From WRIS01 sp031549175 (GTDB lineage Bacteria > Actinomycetota > Coriobacteriia > Coriobacteriales > Eggerthellaceae): a stretch of 9,417 bases of DNA. Below the pieces are notes generated by a model. The model did no database searches, was not told where the DNA came from, and saw only the letters and a list, made by a program, of their open reading frames with translations. The translations under genes and the position numbers were made by a program. This document shows, piece after piece, positions 1 to 6,192 of this stretch. The stretch is from the NCBI GenBank assembly GCA_031549175.1, contig JAVBQH010000011.1, positions 1 through 9,417 of the forward strand, read 5' to 3'. Within the stretch, counting starts at the first letter, position 1. Each line of letters starts with the position of its first letter.

Positions 1-1015
1 TGAGCATGTCGTCGGTGCGGGTGCGGACCTTGTGCATGCGCGCATGCGTACGCCCGCATGCGCAAGGCTTTGTCACGAGTTGCGTGAGGTCATGCGTGCG
101 GTAGCGGAGCACGGGGAAGGCCTGTTTGTCGAGGGGGGTGATGACGAGCTCCCCCTCAGCGCCGTCGGGCAAGGGCTCCCCGGTATCAGGGTCTATGATC
201 TCGCAGAAGAAATGGTCCTCGGCAATATGTTGCTGGTCGCGGGCTGAGAGGCATTCGCCTGAGACGCCTGGCCCCATCACTTCGGTCAGACCGTAGTTGT
301 CGGTACAGGTGATATGCATGCGGCTTTCGATCTCATCCTTGAGCTGCGGCGGGCAGGGTTCGCCTCCGAAAAGCCCCACGCGAAGCGTCGATGCCTCCCA
401 GTCGAATCCGCAGGCCTCCCCGACCTCGCAAAGGTGCAGCGCATAGGACGGGGTCGCAATCAGGACGGTCGAGCCGTAGTCCTCTATCATCATAAGCTGG
501 CGCTCAGAGTTGCCCGATCCGGCCGGGATCATCATGCAGCCGAGCTTCTCAAGGCCGTAATGGAGGCCGAAGCCGCCGGTGAACATGCCGTAGCCGAAGG
601 CCATCTGCACGCGGTCCCCGGGAACGACACCCGCCATCTGCGCCAAGCGTGCGATACAGTCGCTCCAGACGTCAAGGTCGTGCCTGTTGTAGCCTACGAC
701 GATCGGCTTGCCCGTGGTTCCCGACGATGCATGGAGCCGGATGACCTCGTCGAGCGGGATGGCGAAGAGGCCGTAGGGGTAGGTATCCCGCAACACCTTC
801 TTGTCGGTGAAGGGCAAGAGGCTGATGTCTCCCAGGCCTTTGATGTCTTGGGGCCGCACACCCATATCGTCCATACGCTCCCGATACCAGGAGACCTGTC
901 CATATGCCCACGCGACTTGGTTCTTGAGTTTCTCAAGCTGGATTGCCCTGATCTCTTCTCGTGGGGCTGTTTCAATCTGCGGATCGAACATGATGCTTTT
1001 CCGAACGGTATCCAT
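1..1015 (-). CDS. paaK: Phenylacetate-CoA ligase (AMP-forming), second copy, 3' end outside window
   Basis: This adenylate-forming ligase joins CoA to phenylacetate-type aryl acids (ATP to AMP and PPi) in the cytoplasm; the reverse reaction is possible. 338 codons are visible and the frame is still open at position 1, so roughly the last 100 residues (C-terminal lid domain) are missing. Visible family marks: the N-terminal FDPQIETAPRE stretch (residues 10-20), the P-loop SSGTTGKP (97-104), the A5-type motif YGLTEVMGPG (241-250), RYRTHD (304-309), CACGR (318-322), and TDDML just before the edge, where the family usually has GRTDDML. The ATG at 1015 is preceded by a run of seven G 4 nt upstream, a strong ribosome site; ATG 991 is an in-frame alternative with a poorer one. 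It starts 10 nt after the ACT gene stop, so it is probably co-transcribed with ior. It is clearly paralogous to the paaK at 7497-6193. Older databases label some relatives coenzyme F390 synthetase; nothing here supports that. Confidence 0.93.
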   Translation of the reverse strand, partial: MDTVRKSIMFDPQIETAPREEIRAIQLEKLKNQVAWAYGQVSWYRERMDDMGVRPQDIKGLGDISLLPFTDKKVLRDTYPYGLFAIPLDEVIRLHASSGTTGKPIVVGYNRHDLDVWSDCIARLAQMAGVVPGDRVQMAFGYGMFTGGFGLHYGLEKLGCMMIPAGSGNSERQLMMIEDYGSTVLIATPSYALHLCEVGEACGFDWEASTLRVGLFGGEPCPPQLKDEIESRMHITCTDNYGLTEVMGPGVSGECLSARDQQHIAEDHFFCEIIDPDTGEPLPDGAEGELVITPLDKQAFPVLRYRTHDLTQLVTKPCACGRTHARMHKVRTRTDDML

Positions 1016-1025
1016 CTATCCCCCC

Positions 1026-1445
1026 CTAATGAAGCCCGGTGATTTCAGCCTGGCTGACGAGGCTTATGGGCTCGGTGGCAAGGGCCTTCTCGGCCGATGC
1101 GATATCGTCGACCTTCAGAATTATATAGGTTGAGATCATCGAGTAGCTATATCCTATGTTGATCCCGGCATCGCCGATCACCTTCATGACACGGGCAAGC
1201 TCGCCTGGCCGGTCATCAAGCTTGATGCAGACAACGTCTGTCGTGGTAACGGCGCTCCCCATCTCCGAAAGCGTGGCCAGCGCCTTTTGCGGGTCGTCCA
1301 AGATGAAACGCGCGATGCCGAAGTCCTCGGTATCCGAGGCGCTGTACCCGCGGACGTTTATTCCAGCCTGTTCGAAAGCCCCGAGGATCCGTGCAAGATG
1401 GCCTGGCTGGCTTTCAACGAAGACGCTGATCTGGGATACACTCAT
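1026..1445 (-). CDS. Tandem ACT-domain protein, ior-linked
   Basis: A small cytoplasmic protein of 139 aa made of two ACT domains (about residues 4-66 and 70-135). Each begins with a short strand, then a glycine-containing loop (QPGHLARI near 14-21 and RPGELARV near 79-86), then a helix ending in AGIN. ACT domains bind amino acids as allosteric ligands, and this stand-alone tandem type (COG4747-like) is known beside ior and paaK genes in anaerobes and methanogens. I infer that it senses an aromatic amino acid or aryl acid and modulates IOR or the ligase; no partner or ligand is visible. ATG 1445 is 4 nt after the iorB stop and has AGG 7 nt upstream, inside the end of iorB, so translation is probably coupled. 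It shares the string DTEDFGIAR with the other ACT protein at 6190-5765 but diverges elsewhere, so the two are old paralogs rather than a recent duplication. Confidence 0.9.
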   Translation of the reverse strand: MSVSQISVFVESQPGHLARILGAFEQAGINVRGYSASDTEDFGIARFILDDPQKALATLSEMGSAVTTTDVVCIKLDDRPGELARVMKVIGDAGINIGYSYSMISTYIILKVDDIASAEKALATEPISLVSQAEITGLH

Positions 1446-1449
1446 GATA

Positions 1450-2049
1450 CTACCTGCCTTCTATCGCAGAAACGCCGGCTTCGAAAGCGGCGATGTTCAC
1501 TTCGACGGTTTTCTCCGGGACGCGGCGGGCGATCTGCGCCTTCCAAACATCGAGGTCGAATTCGAGCTTCGCCGCAAGCGCGCCCATCAAGACGACATTG
1601 GCCGCGGCGACGTTTCCTGCTTCCTCGGCCAGTTGGTCGGCGGCAATCAGATAGGCGCCGGCATCCTCGAGCAAGGTATCGAGGTCTTGGGGTATGCGCG
1701 CTTTGCCGGTGGCCACCGGTAAAGGCGTGATCGACTGGTCGTTGACCAACAGGCTTCCACCCCTCTTGAGCATGTTCAGGTTCCGCAGCGCCTCGAGGGT
1801 CTCAAACGCGACCACGTGGTCTGCGCTGCCGGGATCGGCAACCATCGAGGCAACCTCCCTGCCGAAGCGGACGACGGTGGTGACCGCCCCGCCCCGTTGT
1901 GCCATGCCGTGGACTTCCGAGAGCTTCACGTCGCAGCCCGAGGCCTGTGCTGTCTTGGCAAGCAGGTCGGCGGCAAGGATAGTGCCTTGTCCTCCGACAC
2001 CGCAGAGTACAACGGTCGTCGTCTCGGCCTTGGTTGGGTTTTCGGTCAT
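1450..2049 (-). CDS. iorB: Indolepyruvate:ferredoxin oxidoreductase, beta subunit
   Basis: The small subunit of IOR, the cytoplasmic TPP- and iron-sulfur enzyme that converts indolepyruvate, phenylpyruvate or 4-hydroxyphenylpyruvate plus CoA and oxidised ferredoxin to the aryl-acetyl-CoA, CO2 and reduced ferredoxin. It is the gamma-type domain of the 2-oxoacid:ferredoxin oxidoreductase family: GVGGQG at residues 17-22 and SEVHGMAQRGG at 44-54 are its hallmarks. The length, 199 aa, is normal. Two in-frame ATGs exist, at 2055 and 2049. I chose 2049 because the GGGG at 2059-2056 lies 6 nt upstream of it but directly abuts ATG 2055; the longer form would add only two residues. It starts just after the iorA TAG and is followed 4 nt later by the ACT gene, a tight operon. 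Confidence 0.95.
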   Translation of the reverse strand: MTENPTKAETTTVVLCGVGGQGTILAADLLAKTAQASGCDVKLSEVHGMAQRGGAVTTVVRFGREVASMVADPGSADHVVAFETLEALRNLNMLKRGGSLLVNDQSITPLPVATGKARIPQDLDTLLEDAGAYLIAADQLAEEAGNVAAANVVLMGALAAKLEFDLDVWKAQIARRVPEKTVEVNIAAFEAGVSAIEGR

Positions 2050-2058
2050 GGTCATCCC

Positions 2059-3792
2059 CTACTTCGTTTCTTTGCTTACCAATGCCCCGTAGGCGCAGTG
2101 CTGGACGCACTGGCCGCAGCCGATGCAGAGCACCTCATCCACCTGCGATAGGCCTGTTTCTGGATCCTTCGAGATTGCCGGACAGCCCAAGGTCGAGCAG
2201 ACGCCGCAGGCCCGGCAATCGGCGGTTGCCATAACGGGGGCCTCGCGTTTGCGCTCAAGGAGCACGCAGGGGGCACGGAATATCAAGACGCTCAAGTCTT
2301 CGTTCATGCTGGCGTTTTTCAGGGCGGTACGGACATCCTTTGCATTATGGGGGTCCACCACCTGGACGTCCTCAATGCCCAACGCCCTGACGACCCCCTC
2401 AAGGTCCAACTCCCTCGAAGGCCGCTTCTGCAGGGTCTCTCCGTTAAAGGGGTTTCCTTGCCGGCCGGTCATCGCTGTTGTGGAGTTGTCGAGGATGGCG
2501 ACGGTGCCCCCGCCTTTATTGTAAACCGTGTTGATAAGCGAGCTCAACCCCGAATGGGCGAAGGTGGAATCCCCGATAACGCCCACGATAGGACGCTTCT
2601 CGCCGCCTCTGACCAACTCGAAGCCGTGCGCCATGGAGATCGAAGATCCCATGTCGACGCAGGTATCCATGGCGGAAAGCGGGGGAAGCGCAGCCAATGT
2701 ATAGCAGCCGATGTCGCCAGTGATTATCGCCTTCATCCTGCTGAGCTCTTTGAATACGAGGCGATGCGGGCATCCCGGGCAAAGCGCAGGAGGCCTGGCA
2801 GGAATATCGGCAGGTGCTTCAAGGTGGGAAGCCTCGCCCAGCCCGAACGCTGCCTTGATGATACCGGGCCTGAGCTCTCCATCGGGCGGCAGTGCCTGGG
2901 GAGGCGTCGATACCTCAATCCCCAAGGCCTTTACCTGCATCGAAAGGTAGTCTGACGCCTCCTCTACCACATACAACCTGTCAACGCCTGCAGCAAAAGC
3001 TTTTAGCGACTTCTCTGGCAAAGGCCAGACGAGCCCGAGCTTGAAAAGCGAGGCATCGGGTAAGGCCTCGCGCACGTATTGATAGCTTGCGCCGGAGCAC
3101 ACAACGCCTATCGCCGTGCCCCTCATCTCCTGCACATTGTAGGCACACTCATCTGCCCAAGCCTTCAAGGCGGCCACTCGTTCGTCCTGCGCCTTCCTGC
3201 GGGGCTTCGCCCAGGCGGGCATCATGACCCATTTCGAAGGGTCGCTCGCGTACTCGACATAAGGCCTCTCCTCCCTATTGCCAAGCTCGACCAGGGTTTT
3301 AGCATGCGAGATACGGACAGCGGACCGGACCATGAAGGGAACGTCGAAACGCTCCGACAAATCGAAGGCCTCCCGTGTGAACGCGCAGGCCTCGCCCGAA
3401 TCAGCCGGTTCCAACATAGGGACACGCGCGGCAAGTGCATAGAAGCGGGAGTCCTGCTCGTTTTGGGATGAGTGCATGCCGGGGTCGTCTGCCGCAAGCA
3501 CGACAAGTCCGCCGCCGACACCTGTATAGGCAGCTGTGAACAGCGGGTCGGCAGCCACGTTGACCCCGACGTGCTTCATGGTGCAGAGCACCCGTGCACC
3601 TGCGGCAGAGGCGCCGATGGCAACTTCGAGGGCAACCTTCTCATTGGGGCACCATTCGGCATAGACGCCTTCCTTGCATGCGAAGGCCTCCATGGTCTCG
3701 GTCGAAGGCGTGCCGGGGTATGCAGCGCCGATGTGCGCACCGGCCTCCCAGGCACCCTGGGCTATCGCCTCATTTCCTGATAACAGTTCCAT
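2059..3792 (-). CDS. iorA: Indolepyruvate:ferredoxin oxidoreductase, alpha subunit
   Basis: The large catalytic subunit (577 aa, normal length) of IOR, which decarboxylates arylpyruvates oxidatively and passes the electrons to ferredoxin. N-terminal pyrimidine-binding domain: YPGTPST at 25-31 and EWCPNEKVALE near 46-56. Middle domain to about 330. The TPP-binding domain begins after CPGCPHR (338-344) and holds the TPP/Mg signature, GDS at 407-409 with DNS at 435-437 (the family often has GDG). The C-terminal ferredoxin-like domain carries two [4Fe-4S] sites: Cys 526, 529, 532, 537 and Cys 556, 559, 562, 566. All key residues are present, so it should be active. ATG 3792 has GGGAG 8 nt upstream. 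It is separated from the FHA gene by 89 nt, the widest gap in the window, and iorB follows at once. The specific substrate (indole-, phenyl- or hydroxyphenyl-pyruvate) cannot be read from sequence. Confidence 0.97.
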   Translation of the reverse strand: MELLSGNEAIAQGAWEAGAHIGAAYPGTPSTETMEAFACKEGVYAEWCPNEKVALEVAIGASAAGARVLCTMKHVGVNVAADPLFTAAYTGVGGGLVVLAADDPGMHSSQNEQDSRFYALAARVPMLEPADSGEACAFTREAFDLSERFDVPFMVRSAVRISHAKTLVELGNREERPYVEYASDPSKWVMMPAWAKPRRKAQDERVAALKAWADECAYNVQEMRGTAIGVVCSGASYQYVREALPDASLFKLGLVWPLPEKSLKAFAAGVDRLYVVEEASDYLSMQVKALGIEVSTPPQALPPDGELRPGIIKAAFGLGEASHLEAPADIPARPPALCPGCPHRLVFKELSRMKAIITGDIGCYTLAALPPLSAMDTCVDMGSSISMAHGFELVRGGEKRPIVGVIGDSTFAHSGLSSLINTVYNKGGGTVAILDNSTTAMTGRQGNPFNGETLQKRPSRELDLEGVVRALGIEDVQVVDPHNAKDVRTALKNASMNEDLSVLIFRAPCVLLERKREAPVMATADCRACGVCSTLGCPAISKDPETGLSQVDEVLCIGCGQCVQHCAYGALVSKETK

Positions 3793-3800
3793 TGTGTATG

Positions 3801-3805
3801 CTCCC
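3801..3805 (-). promoter_or_regulatory. iorA ribosome binding site
   Basis: GGGAG, preceded by five A, lies 8 nt upstream of the iorA ATG. It supports that start. The 89-nt gap upstream of iorA is the only place in the ior part of the operon where separate control could sit, but I find no convincing promoter there. Confidence 0.7.
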
Positions 3806-3881
3806 TTTTTGTCTACGGAAGGACGCTCATGTCTTCAAGCGGCGGGTTCTCAGACAGATTCTATATCAAGCCGGCCCCGCC

Positions 3882-4328
3882 CTATGCCTTTTCTTTGTAC
3901 AAAAGGCAAAAGGCACCGATTTGTATGATATCGCCTTCCTGCAAGACCGCCTCCTCGATGTTTTCGTTGTTGACCCAAACGCCGTTGAAGGAGTTACTGT
4001 CCCTGATGGCGAACCTGTCATTCTGGCGATAGATCTGGGCGTGCTCGCGGGACACCGTCATGTCGTTGAGGAAGATGTCGCATTTCGGGTTGCGCCCGAT
4101 GGTGAAGGTGCCTGCTTCCAGGTGGAATATGGTCTCGATCTGTGGCCCGCGTATGATCCTCAGTTCGGCCTCAGACTGGGGTTTTTCAGAGCCAGCCTTC
4201 ATTTCGCCATCATCAAGCGAGACCGGCTTGAAGCTCTGTGTCGTCTCAACGGGCCTGAATCCGCAGCTGGGACAACTTGTTGCATCCGGCAGCATCTCAT
4301 TTCCGCATATCTGGCATATATTATCCAT
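3882..4328 (-). CDS. Zinc-ribbon FHA-domain protein with GarA/OdhI-like ETTQ motif
   Basis: A 148-aa cytoplasmic signalling protein. Residues 1-24 form a zinc ribbon with two CxxC pairs (Cys5/Cys8 and Cys19/Cys22). A linker (25-56) carries VETTQSF at 27-33. An FHA phosphothreonine-binding domain fills about 57-146, with the conserved GR (78-79), SREH (93-96) and NSFNG (112-116) residues intact. In the mycobacterial and corynebacterial proteins GarA and OdhI, an N-terminal ETTS/ETTQ-type motif is phosphorylated by PknB/PknG kinases and folds back onto the FHA domain; the unphosphorylated form inhibits 2-oxoglutarate dehydrogenase. The resemblance is seen in sequence; the function here is inference. 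I preferred ATG 4328 (GAGG 6 nt upstream, start right before the first CxxC) over a 12-residue longer form from 4364. It lies 43 nt downstream of the carboxypeptidase and 89 nt upstream of iorA. Confidence 0.9.
   Translation of the reverse strand: MDNICQICGNEMLPDATSCPSCGFRPVETTQSFKPVSLDDGEMKAGSEKPQSEAELRIIRGPQIETIFHLEAGTFTIGRNPKCDIFLNDMTVSREHAQIYRQNDRFAIRDSNSFNGVWVNNENIEEAVLQEGDIIQIGAFCLLYKEKA
4236..4247 (-). other. ETTQ phospho-acceptor-like motif in FHA protein
   Basis: These twelve bases encode Glu28-Thr29-Thr30-Gln31 of the FHA protein, in the unstructured linker between zinc ribbon and FHA domain. Placement N-terminal to the FHA fold and the following S-F-x-P/A context resemble the two-threonine switch of GarA/OdhI (ETTS-V-F). 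Which threonine, if either, is phosphorylated here is unknown. Confidence 0.55.
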
Positions 4329-4371
4329 GGTTCGCCTCGCCTCGCTTATTGGTACCCTGAGCACTCATGTC

Positions 4372-5772
4372 CTATGATCCGCCCGCCTTGTCATGCAGGC
4401 GCGGTGTTTCGTTTAAAAGCACGCTCTCCGCTTCGGTAGGTTGGTTGTTGAAGCCTCGGAACAGCCGGTCCCACCAGATGCCGATTCCTTCGAAGAGGTC
4501 GGGGGCCTTGACGTCCTCGCACGCCACGATGTCTGCCTTGGCAACCTCGTTGTTGCGCTGCTTGAAGGTGATCGTACCCAGTTTGTCGCCGACCTTGATA
4601 TCACCGGAAACCTTCTCGTACTCGGCCGACTGGCTGATGTTCCCGTTGAGGTCGAACACCTCGATTGCGGCCGTCGGATCCGAAAGGGTAGCCTTCACCT
4701 GCTTGTTGATCCAATCCGAATGGCTGACGAGGGCAACCACCGGCACGGTGGACGTCTTGCCGTCCTTGGTCATGGAGGCAGTCTGGTTGCTTTGCGCCAA
4801 AGGGTAGGTGACGTTGTGCTCGAACGCCCAATCAAGCAGTTCCTGGGCGTCCGTGAAGCGCTGGATCTCGGAGTTTGAATGGATCACTATGGCGTACATG
4901 TCCTTGCCGTCGCGGTTCGCAGCGCCGGCAAACGAATATCCCGCCAGGTTGGTGTATCCGGTCTTGATGCCGCAGGCACCGTTGAAATTGCCGATCATAA
5001 GGTCGGTTGTCGCCAGCTCAATGGTGCCTTTCGTCTTGTCGGCGTGTGTTACGGGAATCGAGCTCGACCCGGCCGACACCGTTGTGCGAAACGCACTGTC
5101 CTGCATGGCCAGCTTCGCCATCTTCGCCACATCGAGCGCACTGCTATGCTGGTCTCCCGCAAACTCCTCATCGTCGAGCCCATGCGAGTTGCGAAACACC
5201 GTTTCTGTCAAACCGATATCGGCGCCCTTCTTGTTCATGGCGTCCACGAAGGCGGATTCCGCCGCGGCGCCTGTAGCCCCGTTGCCAAGCTTGGCCCCTA
5301 CGGTCTCGGCTATGGCCACGGCTGCATCGTTGCCGGAAGGGATCAAAAGCGCCTTCAAGGCATTCTCGAAGGTGAGCGTGTCGCCCTCCCTCAAAGATGC
5401 TGACGATTCGCCCACGGCCGCGGCCCGTGCGCTTACCGTGACCGTGTCGTCCATCTTCATGTGGTCAAGCGCCACCAAGGCAGTCATGATCTTCGTGATA
5501 GACGCGATCTGGGTCGGCGTCCCCGACGAACGCTCAAAGTAAACGGTGCCGTCTTGGCCCATGACGGCGGCGTATTGCGCCTCGATACTGGGGCACTGCG
5601 CCACCGAAAGCCCACGCGCATCAACGCTGCTGCCCATGATGATGTCGGCCTTCCGGACATCGGCATAGGCCGTCTCCGGTGCGGCGGACAGGATCAGGCT
5701 GAAAGCAAGCGCAAAGGCCGCAAGGCCTTTGATCAGCCGGCTTGGCAGTTTGGTGCGGATCGAATCAGTCAA
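4372..5772 (-). CDS. Serine D-Ala-D-Ala carboxypeptidase (peptidase S11, PBP5-like)
   Basis: An exported penicillin-binding protein of the DacA/DacF type that removes the terminal D-alanine from peptidoglycan stem peptides. From TTG 5772 it is 466 aa: signal peptide with basic n-region, hydrophobic core (about 16-31) and likely cleavage after AYA at residue 37. All three active-site motifs are present: S91-I-T-K94, S146-G-N148 and K270-T-G272. The C-terminal half (about 325-425) matches the beta-rich region that follows the catalytic domain in this family. WWDRLFRGF (433-441) could be an amphipathic membrane-associating helix like the PBP5 anchor. The start is uncertain: TTG 5772 overlaps the ACT gene stop by 8 nt and has AAGAGG 9 nt upstream; GTG 5790 and TTG 5799 would add 6 or 9 residues. 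The overlap implies translational coupling to an aryl-acid metabolism gene, which is odd for a wall enzyme. Confidence 0.93.
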   Translation of the reverse strand: MTDSIRTKLPSRLIKGLAAFALAFSLILSAAPETAYADVRKADIIMGSSVDARGLSVAQCPSIEAQYAAVMGQDGTVYFERSSGTPTQIASITKIMTALVALDHMKMDDTVTVSARAAAVGESSASLREGDTLTFENALKALLIPSGNDAAVAIAETVGAKLGNGATGAAAESAFVDAMNKKGADIGLTETVFRNSHGLDDEEFAGDQHSSALDVAKMAKLAMQDSAFRTTVSAGSSSIPVTHADKTKGTIELATTDLMIGNFNGACGIKTGYTNLAGYSFAGAANRDGKDMYAIVIHSNSEIQRFTDAQELLDWAFEHNVTYPLAQSNQTASMTKDGKTSTVPVVALVSHSDWINKQVKATLSDPTAAIEVFDLNGNISQSAEYEKVSGDIKVGDKLGTITFKQRNNEVAKADIVACEDVKAPDLFEGIGIWWDRLFRGFNNQPTEAESVLLNETPRLHDKAGGS

Positions 5773-6190
5773 CTTTATATACCTCTTCACCGGCAACAAG
5801 CCTATATCCGGCCGCTACAAGCCTATCCTCGATGCCGGGGTCGCTTACCTTCAAGACGTCGATGGCGTACTCCTGATTGATCGAAAAACAGTATCCGTAT
5901 TCGACATTTACCTGGTGGCTGTCGAGGAACTCCAAGAGCTCTGCGAGTCCGCCTTGGCGGTCTGGCACCCGCACGCCCAGGACTTGGATCACCCGGGCGC
6001 GGTAGCCTGCCTCCTTGAGCGCCGCCTCGGCGGTCTCGGGCGTATCGCAGAATATGCGGGCGATGCCGAAGTCTTCGGTGTCGGCGAGGAAGAGCGCCTT
6101 CATGTTGATGCCTGCGTCGGCGATTATGCGGCAGGCGCTTGCCAGGTGCCCGGTGCGGTTTTCTAGGAATACGGTCAGCTGAGAAATCAT
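5765..6190 (-). CDS. Tandem ACT-domain protein, paaK-linked
   Basis: A cytoplasmic protein of 141 aa with two ACT domains (about 3-65 and 68-135). The ligand-loop equivalents are RTGHLASA (12-19) and RQGGLAEL (78-85); the proline of the usual PG pair is missing in both, whereas the paralog at 1445-1026 keeps it, so ligand preference may differ. It shares DTEDFGIAR with that paralog. ATG 6190 lies 2 nt after the paaK stop and uses the purine-rich end of paaK (AAGGGAAG) as ribosome site. Inferred role: amino-acid-responsive partner or regulator of the adjacent ligase or of IOR. The TGA stop lies inside the start region of the downstream carboxypeptidase gene. Confidence 0.9.
   Translation of the reverse strand: MISQLTVFLENRTGHLASACRIIADAGINMKALFLADTEDFGIARIFCDTPETAEAALKEAGYRARVIQVLGVRVPDRQGGLAELLEFLDSHQVNVEYGYCFSINQEYAIDVLKVSDPGIEDRLVAAGYRLVAGEEVYKVD
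5782..5787 (-). promoter_or_regulatory. Ribosome binding site for the D,D-carboxypeptidase, inside the ACT gene
   Basis: AAGAGG lies 9 nt upstream of TTG 5772 and within the last codons of the ACT gene. It is the reason to prefer TTG 5772 over the upstream GTG 5790 and TTG 5799, which have weaker sites. A TTG start overlapping the previous stop suggests low, coupled translation. Confidence 0.5.
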
Positions 6191-6192
6191 TG

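Noticed and set aside
1..1015. Coenzyme F390 synthetase as the product of the PaaK-like genes.
   Set aside because: That label comes from methanogen homologs. There is no sign of F420 metabolism, and the ior/ACT context fits arylacetate-CoA ligase.
314..1042. Long plus-strand open frame of 242 codons opposite the second paaK.
   Set aside because: It lies wholly antisense to a clear PaaK coding region; its translation resembles nothing and is an expected GC-rich shadow.
3841..3881. Inverted repeat GGCGGG...CCCGCC between the FHA gene and iorA, a possible terminator.
   Set aside because: The stem is only 6 bp with a 29-nt loop and no T-run follows on the transcribed strand. I cannot support a rho-independent terminator.
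3845..3881. TATAGAAT-like sequence on the minus strand upstream of iorA as a promoter -10 box.
   Set aside because: No acceptable -35 hexamer lies 16-18 bp upstream; the spacer region is GC-rich coding end of the FHA gene. Too weak to list.
3594..4439. Long plus-strand open frame (281 codons) spanning the iorA-FHA junction.
   Set aside because: It runs antisense through two well-supported genes, has no family resemblance and no sensible ribosome site.
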